A DNA stretch of 64,000 nt. Source: Streptococcus urinalis 2285-97 (GTDB taxonomy: Bacteria; Bacillota; Bacilli; Lactobacillales; Streptococcaceae). The translations under genes were made by a program, and so were the position numbers. The DNA is taken from positions 758,001 through 822,000 of the forward strand of contig NZ_AEUZ02000001.1 in NCBI RefSeq assembly GCF_000188055.2, given 5' to 3'. The notes under the pieces were generated by a model. That model worked only from the letters and a program-made list of their open reading frames with translations, was not told the DNA's origin and did not search any database. Numbering within the stretch: the first letter of the stretch is position 1; the number at the start of each line of letters is the position of its first letter. Shown here one piece after another: positions 14,644 to 22,682 of this stretch.

Positions 14644-14715
14644 TGGTTTGAAGTGAGTGAGGGGGCACGCTGGACTTTTAATCCAGAAGCGCGGGTTCGA
14701 ATCCCGCCGAACCAT
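14644..14715 (+). tRNA. tRNA-Lys(UUU)-like gene between terminase genes
   Basis: A full 72-nt cloverleaf can be drawn: acceptor TGGTTTG/CGAACCA (one G-U pair), D-arm stem GTG/CAC, anticodon arm CTGGA-CTTTTAA-TCCAG with anticodon TTT, and T-arm GCGGG-TTCGAAT-CCCGC. CCA is not encoded, and the D-loop (AGTGAGGGGG) is unusual, as is the U discriminator. It may be a working phage tRNA or a decoy. The upstream 14,494-14,643 part has further inverted repeats, such as GATAGG/CCTATC and TGCTAG/CTAGCA, and no gene. Confidence 0.6.
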
Positions 14716-14775
14716 TTTAAAAGTGATGTTTAAAATTTTATCTTTAGGAGGTGAGGGAACATAACTAAAATTGAT

Positions 14776-16638
14776 TTGACAAAAACAAAAGACGTAATCG
14801 GTGCTTATAAAAGTATTGATTTTTCTTTTGTCCAAAAAAAATACAAAGACGCAGGGACGCAATATTGTTTTGATGTATTAGACGAAAGAATAGTGACTGG
14901 ATACTATATCAAGTTAGCTTGTTTCCGACACCTCCGAGACTTACAAAGGCAAGGTCAAGAGGATTTCCCTTATGTGTATTCTATTGACGCATTCAATCGC
15001 TTTTTAAAATTCTTGTCGTTGGTGCCTAACGTTGATGATTTAAGCCAAAAGCTAAAACCTATGAATTGGCAGTTGTTTATATTCAGCCAGCTCTTCGCAT
15101 GGTTAGACTTAGACGGGTTGCCTAGATACGTAAACATCATTCTTTCAATGGCGCGCGCACAAGGTAAAACAATGATAGCGGGGATTAGCCTTAACTATTC
15201 TTTCTTGATTGAGACTATTGGGCTAAGTAACCAAGATTTCTTGGTGAGTTCCTTGAACTTTGAACAGACAATGAAGCTCTATACGTATGTTAAGTCTATG
15301 ATGTCTCGCATTATTGAAAATGAACCATTTAAGTCGTTGGCTACCGAAATAGGCTTACAGCTTTATACTAGAGAAATAAAAGCAACCGCAGACAGCAATA
15401 GCATTCAAACCATTTCTTTTGAATCTGGGAAATTCGATAGTAAGCACTTTAAACTTGCGGTGGCTGATGAGGTCGGAGAGCTTCGCAGCGATGAGGGAAT
15501 ATCCAAAATAACTTCTGGGCAAGTCAATACAGAGGGGTCACGCTTTATTGAAATATCTACAGCGTATCAAGTGCCTAACGTACCTTTCCACAAAGAGCAG
15601 AAGAAACTCATTGAAATTATGGAGCGGGACTTTGACCGCGCAGGAGACGACCAGCTTTGCTTGATTTGGTCGCAGGATAGTCTAGAAGAAACATTCCAAC
15701 CTGAAACTTGGTCGAAAAGCAATCCGCTTTTGAATCACCCAGAATTAAAAGACAGCCTTATGAAAGGATTACTTTCTGAACGTGACAAGAAAATGCTTAT
15801 GAGTAAATTAGCAGATTTCCAAGTCAAGAATATGAATTGCTGGTTAAATGCTGATTCTAATAGCTTCTTAGATTTGAAAGATATAGAAAATGCGGTTATC
15901 CCTGAATTTGATATACGTGGTAAACGTGTCTATGTTGGTCTTGACGCTTCAATGTTTAGCGATAACACGGCAATTGGCTTTGTATATCCATATTTAGGAG
16001 AAGATGGTAGCCAAAAATGGCATATTGAGCAACACAGTTTCATTCCTTGGCAACAAGCGGGGTCGCTTGAAGCTAAAATGGAGCAGGATGGAGTGAATTA
16101 CCGTGATTTAGAACAGAAAGGTTACTGTACCATCACAAGCCATCCGCAGGGGCTTATCAATCCCGAGGAAGTTTATAGCTGGTTTTTAGATTATGTTGAA
16201 GACAATGCACTTGACGTTGTCTTTTTTGGTTATGACGCTATGGGGGTATCTAAAATAATCAAAGCGTTAGAATCTAATACAAGTTTCCCTTTGATGCCAA
16301 TTAGACAGCGTACCAGTGAATTAAAAGACCCTACTAAATTCCTTCAAACGCTATTTATCGAAGGCAATATTACACGCCTTGATGACGAAATCATGCGTAA
16401 AGCCTTGATAAATGCCGTTATCAAAGAGGACAACATCGGTATTCAAGTAGATAAAATGAAGTCAACGTATAAAATTGATGTAGTAGATGCGCTTATAGAT
16501 GGTTTTTACGATGGGATGTATGCATTTGAAGACTATGCAATTACGAATAATCCCACATGGAAAGTAGAACATATGTCACAGGAAGCTGTTTTAAACTGGC
16601 TACAAAATCCTGATAGTGGCATGCTAGATGAATATTAG
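14776..16638 (+). CDS. terL: Terminase large subunit, 620 aa or slightly longer
   Basis: The packaging motor ATPase has a Walker A-like ARAQGKT near residue 128 and Walker B VADEVGE near 227. The nuclease part begins YVGLDASMFSDNTAIG near 390 with catalytic Asp residues. Family: Terminase_1-type, normal length. The TTG at 14776 is the first ordinary start codon, but the strong site AGGAGGTGAG lies 23 bp away. The same frame has ATA at 14761, 8 nt from that site, giving an N-terminus TKIDLTKTK. The true start may therefore be ATA, perhaps a mutated ATG. Confidence 0.9.
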   Translation: MTKTKDVIGAYKSIDFSFVQKKYKDAGTQYCFDVLDERIVTGYYIKLACFRHLRDLQRQGQEDFPYVYSIDAFNRFLKFLSLVPNVDDLSQKLKPMNWQLFIFSQLFAWLDLDGLPRYVNIILSMARAQGKTMIAGISLNYSFLIETIGLSNQDFLVSSLNFEQTMKLYTYVKSMMSRIIENEPFKSLATEIGLQLYTREIKATADSNSIQTISFESGKFDSKHFKLAVADEVGELRSDEGISKITSGQVNTEGSRFIEISTAYQVPNVPFHKEQKKLIEIMERDFDRAGDDQLCLIWSQDSLEETFQPETWSKSNPLLNHPELKDSLMKGLLSERDKKMLMSKLADFQVKNMNCWLNADSNSFLDLKDIENAVIPEFDIRGKRVYVGLDASMFSDNTAIGFVYPYLGEDGSQKWHIEQHSFIPWQQAGSLEAKMEQDGVNYRDLEQKGYCTITSHPQGLINPEEVYSWFLDYVEDNALDVVFFGYDAMGVSKIIKALESNTSFPLMPIRQRTSELKDPTKFLQTLFIEGNITRLDDEIMRKALINAVIKEDNIGIQVDKMKSTYKIDVVDALIDGFYDGMYAFEDYAITNNPTWKVEHMSQEAVLNWLQNPDSGMLDEY

Positions 16639-16651
16639 AGGTATAAAAGAT

Positions 16652-16849
16652 ATGATTGTAAAATTTTTTAAAGTAATTTGGGCAATTTTTGACATTATTA
16701 TGTTTGTTTTGGCAGCAGTTACAGTTAATTTAACCACATATTATCAACAGCATATTGCATTTGGTATTAGTATGACAATTACTTTTATTTTAGCTGGTTT
16801 AATTAGTGAATTATTATCTGGGAAAAATATTAATAAATTGCCTGAATAG
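16652..16849 (+). CDS. DUF1056-family membrane protein, 65 aa
   Basis: MIVKFFKVIWAIFDIIMFVL with two hydrophobic helices fits the DUF1056 family, small proteins found between large terminase and portal genes in streptococcal phages. ATG 16652 follows TTAGAGGTATAAAAG; another ATG at 16628 lies in the terminase end. Function unknown. From here on the DNA is visibly more AT-rich than the terminase gene. Confidence 0.7.
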   Translation: MIVKFFKVIWAIFDIIMFVLAAVTVNLTTYYQQHIAFGISMTITFILAGLISELLSGKNINKLPE

Positions 16850-16863
16850 AAGGGGGAAATAGT

Positions 16864-18033
16864 GTGCCAGTTTTTAGTTTTATAAATCAAATAACTGAAG
16901 ATCCACCAAAATTAGATGGAGAATTCTTTAATATAGATGACTATAACTTTCTAAAGCCTAATCTTAGTGGGAATGAGTGGGTGTCTGCTAGTGCAGCTTT
17001 AAAAAACTCTGATTTATTTTCGATTATTAATCAGTTATCAAATGATTTAGCAACAGTTAAGTTAACTGCATCGAAAAAGCAATTTCAAGGAATTATTGAT
17101 AATCCTACTAATACGGCAAATCAATTTGGTTTCTATCAGTCAATATTTGCACAGCTATTATTAGGTGGAGAAGCCTTTGCCTATCGATGGAGAAATAACA
17201 ATGGTCGAGACATTAAATGGGAATATTTACGACCATCACAAATATCATTTAATCCACTAGATTATGAAAATGGGCTTTATTACAATATTTCGTTTGATAA
17301 TCCAAAAACAAAGCCAAAGATTCATGTCCCACAAAATGATGTATTACATTTCCGATTACTTTCTGTTGATGGTGGTAAATCTAGCGTTAGTCCGCTGATG
17401 TCACTAAGTCGTGAGCTTAATATTCAAAAGGCAAGTGATCACCTAACACTAAATTCACTAAAAAATGCATTAAATGCAAATGGTATCTTGAAAATAAAGG
17501 GTGGAGGACTATTAGATTTTAGAACTAAACAATCACGTGCTAGACAAGCCATGAAGCAAATGAATGGTGGCCCTCTAGTTTTAGATGATTTAGAGGACTT
17601 TAAACCTTTAGAAATTAAATCTAACGTGGCACAGCTACTTAATCAAGCAGATTGGACCACAGGACAATTTGCAAAAGTCTATGGTATTCCAGAGAATGTA
17701 GTAGGAGGACAAGGAGATCAACAATCATCACTTGAAATGAGTTCTAATATTTATGCTAAGGCTGTCGCAAGGTACTTACGGCCAGTTATCAGCGAATTGT
17801 TACATAAATTAAATTGTGATATTGATACTGATTTATTTCCAGCTGTAGATCCTACAGGTTCAAATTACATAAAGCGAGTTAATGAACTTGTTAAGAATGG
17901 TGTTGTTGCGCAAAATCAAGGTCTATACATGCTACAACAAGCAGAAATTGTTCCAAAAGAATTACCACAAGGCAGAAATGATAATAATCATAATAAGTTT
18001 ATGAAAGGAGGTGATGATAATGGGAAAGATTGA
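16864..18033 (+). CDS. HK97-type portal protein, 389 aa
   Basis: Order between terminase and prohead protease, length, and sequence (QSIFAQLLLGGEAFAYRWRN, YGIPENVVGGQGDQQSSLEM) match HK97 portal proteins, which form the 12-subunit ring through which DNA enters the head. GTG at 16864 follows GAAGGGGGAAATA. Its C-terminus overlaps the protease start by 14 bp. Confidence 0.9.
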   Translation: MPVFSFINQITEDPPKLDGEFFNIDDYNFLKPNLSGNEWVSASAALKNSDLFSIINQLSNDLATVKLTASKKQFQGIIDNPTNTANQFGFYQSIFAQLLLGGEAFAYRWRNNNGRDIKWEYLRPSQISFNPLDYENGLYYNISFDNPKTKPKIHVPQNDVLHFRLLSVDGGKSSVSPLMSLSRELNIQKASDHLTLNSLKNALNANGILKIKGGGLLDFRTKQSRARQAMKQMNGGPLVLDDLEDFKPLEIKSNVAQLLNQADWTTGQFAKVYGIPENVVGGQGDQQSSLEMSSNIYAKAVARYLRPVISELLHKLNCDIDTDLFPAVDPTGSNYIKRVNELVKNGVVAQNQGLYMLQQAEIVPKELPQGRNDNNHNKFMKGGDDNGKD

Positions 18034-18712
18034 TGTGAAAGGTGATATTGTCTCAAATGATGTTGGTGAATTTTATGATTGGTTTGGGATGTCTAGTACT
18101 TATCCTAAAAAGATTCAGCAAGCAATTGAAAATGATGAAGATGATGAAATCATATTAGATGTAGCGTCAAATGGCGGAGATGTGTTTGCTGCTAGTGAAA
18201 TCTATACAATGCTGAAAAGCTCTAAGAAAAATATTGTTGTTAATATTCAAGGTTTAGCAGCTTCAGCAGCTAGTGTTATTTCTATGGCTGGTAATACGGT
18301 TAGAATGAGTCCTACTGCCCATATCATGATTCATAAAGCTTCAACTATTTCCGCTGGGAATAGTGATAATTTTGAACATGAATCAATGATTTTAAATAGT
18401 ATTGATGAATCAATTGCTAGTGCATATGAAATGAAAACTGGAATGGCACAAACAGATCTATTACATTTAATGTCTCAAGAAACATGGTTAAATGCTAAGA
18501 ATGCATTAGATAAAGGCTTTATAGATGAAATTATGTTTCTAGATGAGAAAGATAGTACTCATACTTTTGAGAATACTACGCATGTTTTACCAACTAAAGC
18601 AGCACTTAATAAATTTAAAAATATAATCGCAAAAGATAAATTAAATAAACATTCAAGCCAGCCTACTAACTCATTAAGAGATCGTAAACTGGCTATTTTA
18701 CTTGAAAAATAA
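18020..18712 (+). CDS. ClpP-like prohead protease, 230 aa
   Basis: The ClpP/crotonase fold is shown by ILDVASNGGDVFAASEIYTM, the nucleophile region GLAASAASVISMAGN (Ser) and the HIMIHKA motif (His). Such proteases remove the capsid delta domain or scaffold during head maturation. ATG 18020 follows AAAGGAGGTGATGATA; an upstream in-frame GTG lies in the ribosome site itself. A helical tail of 30 residues follows the domain. Confidence 0.9.
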   Translation: MGKIDVKGDIVSNDVGEFYDWFGMSSTYPKKIQQAIENDEDDEIILDVASNGGDVFAASEIYTMLKSSKKNIVVNIQGLAASAASVISMAGNTVRMSPTAHIMIHKASTISAGNSDNFEHESMILNSIDESIASAYEMKTGMAQTDLLHLMSQETWLNAKNALDKGFIDEIMFLDEKDSTHTFENTTHVLPTKAALNKFKNIIAKDKLNKHSSQPTNSLRDRKLAILLEK

Positions 18713-18724
18713 GAGAGGATTAAT

Positions 18725-19945
18725 ATGAAAACATCAAATGAACTACATGACCTTTGGATTGCTGAAGGAGATAAAGTAGAAAATATGAATGAAAAGTTGA
18801 ATGCAGCTCTTCTAGACGATTCTGTATCTGCTGAAGAATTGCAAGAAATTAAAAATGCGCGTGATACAGCAAAAACTCGTCGTGATATGTTTAAGGAGCA
18901 ATATGTAGAGGCTCGAGCTTCAGAAGTTGTAGAAATGAAAGAAAAACCAACTCTAACAGAAGAAGAAACAACTTTAAAAAATACCTTTATTTCTAATTTT
19001 AAAAATATGATTAAAGGGAAACCTTTTTCAAATGCTTCAAGTCCAGCAACACCACATCTTGTATCATCAGGTGAAGCAGATGATACAGAAGGAAATGGAG
19101 GACTTACAATTCCTAAAGATATCCGTACTGCTATTATGGAATTGACACGTCAGTTTGAAAATCTTCAAAGCTTAGTAACTGTTGAAAATACATCAGTCAA
19201 AGAAGGTTCTCGTAATATTAATTCTATTACAACAATTACACCTCTTGTTAAACTAAATGATGAAGACACAGATATTACAGAATTAGAAGGTCCTAAACTT
19301 CATATTGTTAAATATCTTATTGCTGACTACGCGGGTATCTTAACAGTGACAAATAATCTATTGTCTGACTCTGCTGAAAACATTTTAGCCTGGTTAACTA
19401 ATGAAATTGCTAAAAAGGTAGTTGTCACTCGTAATACAGCTATTTTAGCATCTTTTGGAAAAACTCCAAGAAAGCCAAATGTGACAAAATTTGATGATAT
19501 TAAAGATGTTTTTTATAGTCTTGATCCAGCGCTTCGACCAAATGGAATGTGGATTACAAATACTTCAGGAATTAGAATTCTTGCAAAAGTAAAAAATGCT
19601 AATGGTGATTATTTACTTCAAAAAGATGTTACACGTCCAGATACATACTTAATGGAAGGTAAAATTATTAAAGAAATTAATGATGTACAATTACCAGATA
19701 CAGCAACTAGCACTCATCCATTATACTTTGGTGATACAAAAGCTTATGCAACTTTATTCGATCGTCAAAATATGTCACTTGCAACTTCTACTGAAGCTGG
19801 TAATGCTTTCTATCGTAATCAAACAAAACTTCGTGTTATTGATCGCTTTGATGTTCAAGTAGTAGATAAAGATGCTTTAGTTGCTGCATCATTTAAAGCT
19901 GTAGCAGATCAAGAAGGTAACGTAAAAGCAACTACAGCTGGATAA
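18725..19945 (+). CDS. HK97-fold major capsid protein, 406 aa
   Basis: An N-terminal helical delta region (residues 1-75, ELQEIKNARDTAKTRRDMFK) is followed by the HK97 fold beginning near GGLTIPKDIRTAIMELTRQF. The order portal, protease, capsid is diagnostic. The delta part is likely cut off by the upstream protease. Codon use is more biased than in the neighbours, as expected of the most abundant protein. ATG follows AAGAGAGGATTAAT. Confidence 0.9.
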   Translation: MKTSNELHDLWIAEGDKVENMNEKLNAALLDDSVSAEELQEIKNARDTAKTRRDMFKEQYVEARASEVVEMKEKPTLTEEETTLKNTFISNFKNMIKGKPFSNASSPATPHLVSSGEADDTEGNGGLTIPKDIRTAIMELTRQFENLQSLVTVENTSVKEGSRNINSITTITPLVKLNDEDTDITELEGPKLHIVKYLIADYAGILTVTNNLLSDSAENILAWLTNEIAKKVVVTRNTAILASFGKTPRKPNVTKFDDIKDVFYSLDPALRPNGMWITNTSGIRILAKVKNANGDYLLQKDVTRPDTYLMEGKIIKEINDVQLPDTATSTHPLYFGDTKAYATLFDRQNMSLATSTEAGNAFYRNQTKLRVIDRFDVQVVDKDALVAASFKAVADQEGNVKATTAG

Positions 19946-19962
19946 AAAAAGGGGGGTAAATA

Positions 19963-20277
19963 ATGACCGTTGAAAAGGATGATGTCATATTGACTTTAAA
20001 TTTGGATGAAAGTGATGATATTGAGCTAATCCCAAACTATATTAAATCTGCAGAAATTTTTATAAAAAATGCTGTTGGAGGGGATGATAAGTTTTATAGT
20101 AAAGAAAATGTGACTTACCTTTATGATACGGCTGTACTATCCTTAGCAAGCACATACTATACCTATAGGATTGCTTTGTCAGATACAACTACTTATCCTA
20201 TTGATCTGACTGTAAACAGTATTATTGGTCAATTACGAGGATTGTATTCTATATATAGTGAAGGGGAGATTAATTAA
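19963..20277 (+). CDS. Head-tail connector (gp6-like), 104 aa
   Basis: A mostly helical small protein directly after the capsid gene, with PNYIKSAEIFIKNAVGGDDK typical of gp6/gp15-like connectors that form a ring under the portal. ATG follows AAGGGGGGTAAATA. The stop overlaps the next start by one base. Confidence 0.8.
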   Translation: MTVEKDDVILTLNLDESDDIELIPNYIKSAEIFIKNAVGGDDKFYSKENVTYLYDTAVLSLASTYYTYRIALSDTTTYPIDLTVNSIIGQLRGLYSIYSEGEIN

Positions 20278-20630
20278 TGACAAAGAGATATTCTCCAACA
20301 GATTTCAGACTAAAGGCAGACTTTGGTTCTTATGAATCATCAACTAATCCTTACACAGGAATTAGCATGCCAAGTTTCTTAAAGCAGTTTACTCTACACT
20401 ATAAACCACATACACGAACTTTAAATCAGGAATATCTAGCCATTTCAGCTGGTGAGATTGAAACAAGAGTAATTGTAATTAGACATAATGTAAAAGTCAT
20501 AGAAGGGCAAGTTGTTGATTTAAACGGGACATTATACGATATTATTAAGATTAGTCCAAATGAGAATTTTGGTTTTAATAAATACGACTTTTTAACTTTG
20601 AAAAGATCGAAGAAAGTAGGCCATAGCTAA
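20277..20630 (+). CDS. Head closure / head-tail joining protein, 117 aa
   Basis: A beta-barrel type protein (VIVIRHNVKVIEGQVVDLNG, then YDIIKISPNEN) of the phage head-tail joining (SPP1 gp16-like) family, in the usual second connector position. ATG follows AAGGGGAGATTA. Confidence 0.8.
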   Translation: MTKRYSPTDFRLKADFGSYESSTNPYTGISMPSFLKQFTLHYKPHTRTLNQEYLAISAGEIETRVIVIRHNVKVIEGQVVDLNGTLYDIIKISPNENFGFNKYDFLTLKRSKKVGHS

Positions 20631-21052
20631 TGGTTGGTTTAGATGAAGCCTTAAAAGAATGGCTTGAATCAGTATCAAATTTTAGTAGTTTATCTATTAC
20701 TGAACAATCTAAAATCACAAAGGCTGGAGCTGAAGTTTTTAAAAATGAGCTTGCAAAAGTGACTAAAGAAAAGCACTATTCAAGTCATAAAGATCCGATT
20801 TACGGCCATATGGCTGATAGTCTGGCTATCCAGAAAACAAGTGTGGATGGTACTAAAAATGGGAAATCAACTGTTGGTTGGGAAAATAAATACCATGCTC
20901 AAAATGCAAGAAGATTAAACGATGGTACTAAAAAATATACAGCTGATCATTTTGTTACAAATGTTCAAAATGATAAATCGGTCCAAAAAAAGGTAGTTTT
21001 AGCTGAAAAAGAAGAATATGAAAAAATTTTGAGAAAGAAAGGTGCTGAATAA
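20630..21052 (+). CDS. HK97 gp10-like tail-completion protein, 140 aa
   Basis: The pattern KAGAEVFKNELAKVTKEKHY, then HAQNARRLNDGTKKY and KILRKKGAE matches HK97 gp10-type tail-completion proteins. The neighbours overlap by one base on each side, typical of this late operon. Confidence 0.8.
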   Translation: MVGLDEALKEWLESVSNFSSLSITEQSKITKAGAEVFKNELAKVTKEKHYSSHKDPIYGHMADSLAIQKTSVDGTKNGKSTVGWENKYHAQNARRLNDGTKKYTADHFVTNVQNDKSVQKKVVLAEKEEYEKILRKKGAE

Positions 21053-21423
21053 TGTTAGCAACAATAGCATTGAAGAATTTACTTTTAGGTAAAGAATTTA
21101 GTGAAATAAGCGAAGTTTATGTAAACAACTTACCAAAAGAAATTCAAGAAAATACAGATAAGACAGTAATGTTGCTAAGAGAAGCGGACACCTCTATTGA
21201 TTTATTTGGAAATGATACTTTTTTTGGAAAAAATTATCAAATTGAAGTTCAGATTTTTTATAAATTGAATATTAATTTTGATTTAGAAGACTTTGAGACA
21301 AAACTGATGAAATTTCTTGTTTCGGAACACTATAACATCACAGATATAAGAGAACACTCAATAGACCCCGATACATTACAGATGACGGCGGTCTTTTATG
21401 TTGCATATAAAAAAATAATTTAA
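21052..21423 (+). CDS. DUF806-family tail-completion protein, 123 aa
   Basis: SEVYVNNLPKEIQENTDKTV and the end LQMTAVFYVAYKKII fit DUF806, the tail terminator position of lactococcal and streptococcal siphoviruses. It precedes the major tail protein. Confidence 0.8.
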   Translation: MLATIALKNLLLGKEFSEISEVYVNNLPKEIQENTDKTVMLLREADTSIDLFGNDTFFGKNYQIEVQIFYKLNINFDLEDFETKLMKFLVSEHYNITDIREHSIDPDTLQMTAVFYVAYKKII

Positions 21424-21434
21424 AGGAGAAAAAT

Positions 21435-22046
21435 ATGGCAATTGTTGGTCTAAAAATGGTTACACTAGCATTAGTTGACCCTAAAACACAGAAATTACTT
21501 AAAGGAGAAGAAGGTTTATCCACTGGTGGAATTATTGAAGTTGATAGTACAATGTTAGGTACTAAAACAGCAAATATTTCAAATTTGGAAGGAACAGCTA
21601 CAAAAATATCAGGAAATAATGTTGTTCAAGATGTTATAGTTGCACCAGGTTCTCCTGCTGTAGCTCTTGATTTTAATAACCTTGATTTTGAAATCAAGCA
21701 AAAATTATTAGGCTTTAGTTCTGATAAAAAAGGCGGATACGTATTGACTAAAGACAAGCCACATGTTGCAATGCTTGTAGAGTCAGAGACATTAGATCGT
21801 AAGAATTCTGTTTATTTTGGTTTTGCGAATGGTATTATGCAAGAGTCAACACAAAATGTAGGTACTGATACAGATACTGCTCAAACTCGTCAAGATGATA
21901 ATATTACCTACAATGCATTATCATCAATTTCCTTTGGTGGAGAACCTATTAAGAAATACTTTTCAGGGGCTAATTCTTTTGATAAATCAAGTATGCTTAA
22001 AGAAGTATTTGGTGGTTATGCAGCAACTGCAAATCAAGCTCAATAA
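21435..22046 (+). CDS. Major tail (tube) protein, phi13 type, 203 aa
   Basis: MAIVGLKMVTLALVDPKTQK, ending YFSGANSFDKSSMLKEVFGG: the phi13-family tail tube protein. It forms the tail tube hexamers. ATG follows AAAGGAGAAAAAT. A terminator-like hairpin follows, which could set the high ratio of tube protein to downstream tail proteins. Confidence 0.85.
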   Translation: MAIVGLKMVTLALVDPKTQKLLKGEEGLSTGGIIEVDSTMLGTKTANISNLEGTATKISGNNVVQDVIVAPGSPAVALDFNNLDFEIKQKLLGFSSDKKGGYVLTKDKPHVAMLVESETLDRKNSVYFGFANGIMQESTQNVGTDTDTAQTRQDDNITYNALSSISFGGEPIKKYFSGANSFDKSSMLKEVFGGYAATANQAQ

Positions 22047-22052
22047 CTTTTT

Positions 22053-22078
22053 GGTCGCATTTAATGTGGCCTTTTTAT
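22053..22078 (+). terminator. Terminator-like hairpin inside the late operon
   Basis: GGTCGCATTTAATGTGGCC folds with one G-T pair and is followed by TTTTTATTTTT. It lies between the tail tube and tail chaperone genes, so it is probably a partial terminator. Confidence 0.6.
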
Positions 22079-22107
22079 TTTTATATTTAGTATAAGGAGA
22101 ATGAATA

Positions 22108-22476
22108 GTGGAAATCAAAACAATTAAAATTCCTGAAATAGATAAGAAACCCTTTCAAGTATTGACAAGTAATCGTAATGTCATGAGAATGCATAAATAT
22201 CAATTAGCTGTTTTAAAAGCAAGTGATGGTATTGATGAAGAAGATACTATTGCACAAGCTGATGCTAGTTATCATGTTTTAAATGAAATGCTTAGTTTTA
22301 TCAGATCAATTTTAAATTTAGATGATAAAGCATATGAAAAGTTACTTGATATTGATTATTCAAGAACACAAGAAATTTCAGAAAAACTTGTTGGTTATAT
22401 GTATGGTTTAACAGATAAGCAATTAGAAGAGGCATCAGGTATTGATGACCCAAAAAAAGAAGTAAAAGAAGCATAG
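22108..22476 (+). CDS. Tail assembly chaperone, gpG-like, 122 aa
   Basis: GTG follows ATAAGGAGAATGAATA. The position between tube and tape measure, the helical nature and the end with a run of seven A define the first part of a gpG/gpGT pair. The chaperone coats the tape measure before the tube assembles. A -1 slip near the end yields a longer fusion. Confidence 0.85.
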   Translation: MEIKTIKIPEIDKKPFQVLTSNRNVMRMHKYQLAVLKASDGIDEEDTIAQADASYHVLNEMLSFIRSILNLDDKAYEKLLDIDYSRTQEISEKLVGYMYGLTDKQLEEASGIDDPKKEVKEA

Positions 22477-22658
22477 GCGAGCAAATTTTTGATATTGAAA
22501 ATAGAATTGAGGATCTAAAAATTATTGCTAAGCAATCTTTGATTAATTTTGGTTGGACATTAGATGAATATAATAATACAGATTATTATGAACTGTTGAC
22601 AATATTAAAAGCTAAGGAAGTGGACGAAAGAGAAAGCGATCCAATGTCTCTTCTGTAA
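22452..22658 (+). CDS. Frameshifted extension of the tail chaperone (gpT-like part)
   Basis: A AAA AAA slippery heptamer at 22452-22458 allows a -1 shift. The new frame (AGA AGT AAA AGA ...) runs 66 codons to TAA at 22656-22658 without its own start or ribosome site. It adds a segment including IGEQIFDIENRIEDLKIIAK and WTLDEYNNTDYYELL. The fusion would be about 183 aa. This mirrors the gpG-gpGT frameshift of lambda-like tails. Confidence 0.8.
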   Translation, partial: KKRSKRSIGEQIFDIENRIEDLKIIAKQSLINFGWTLDEYNNTDYYELLTILKAKEVDERESDPMSLL

Positions 22659-22682
22659 TTTCAAGGAAAGGAGGAAATTATT

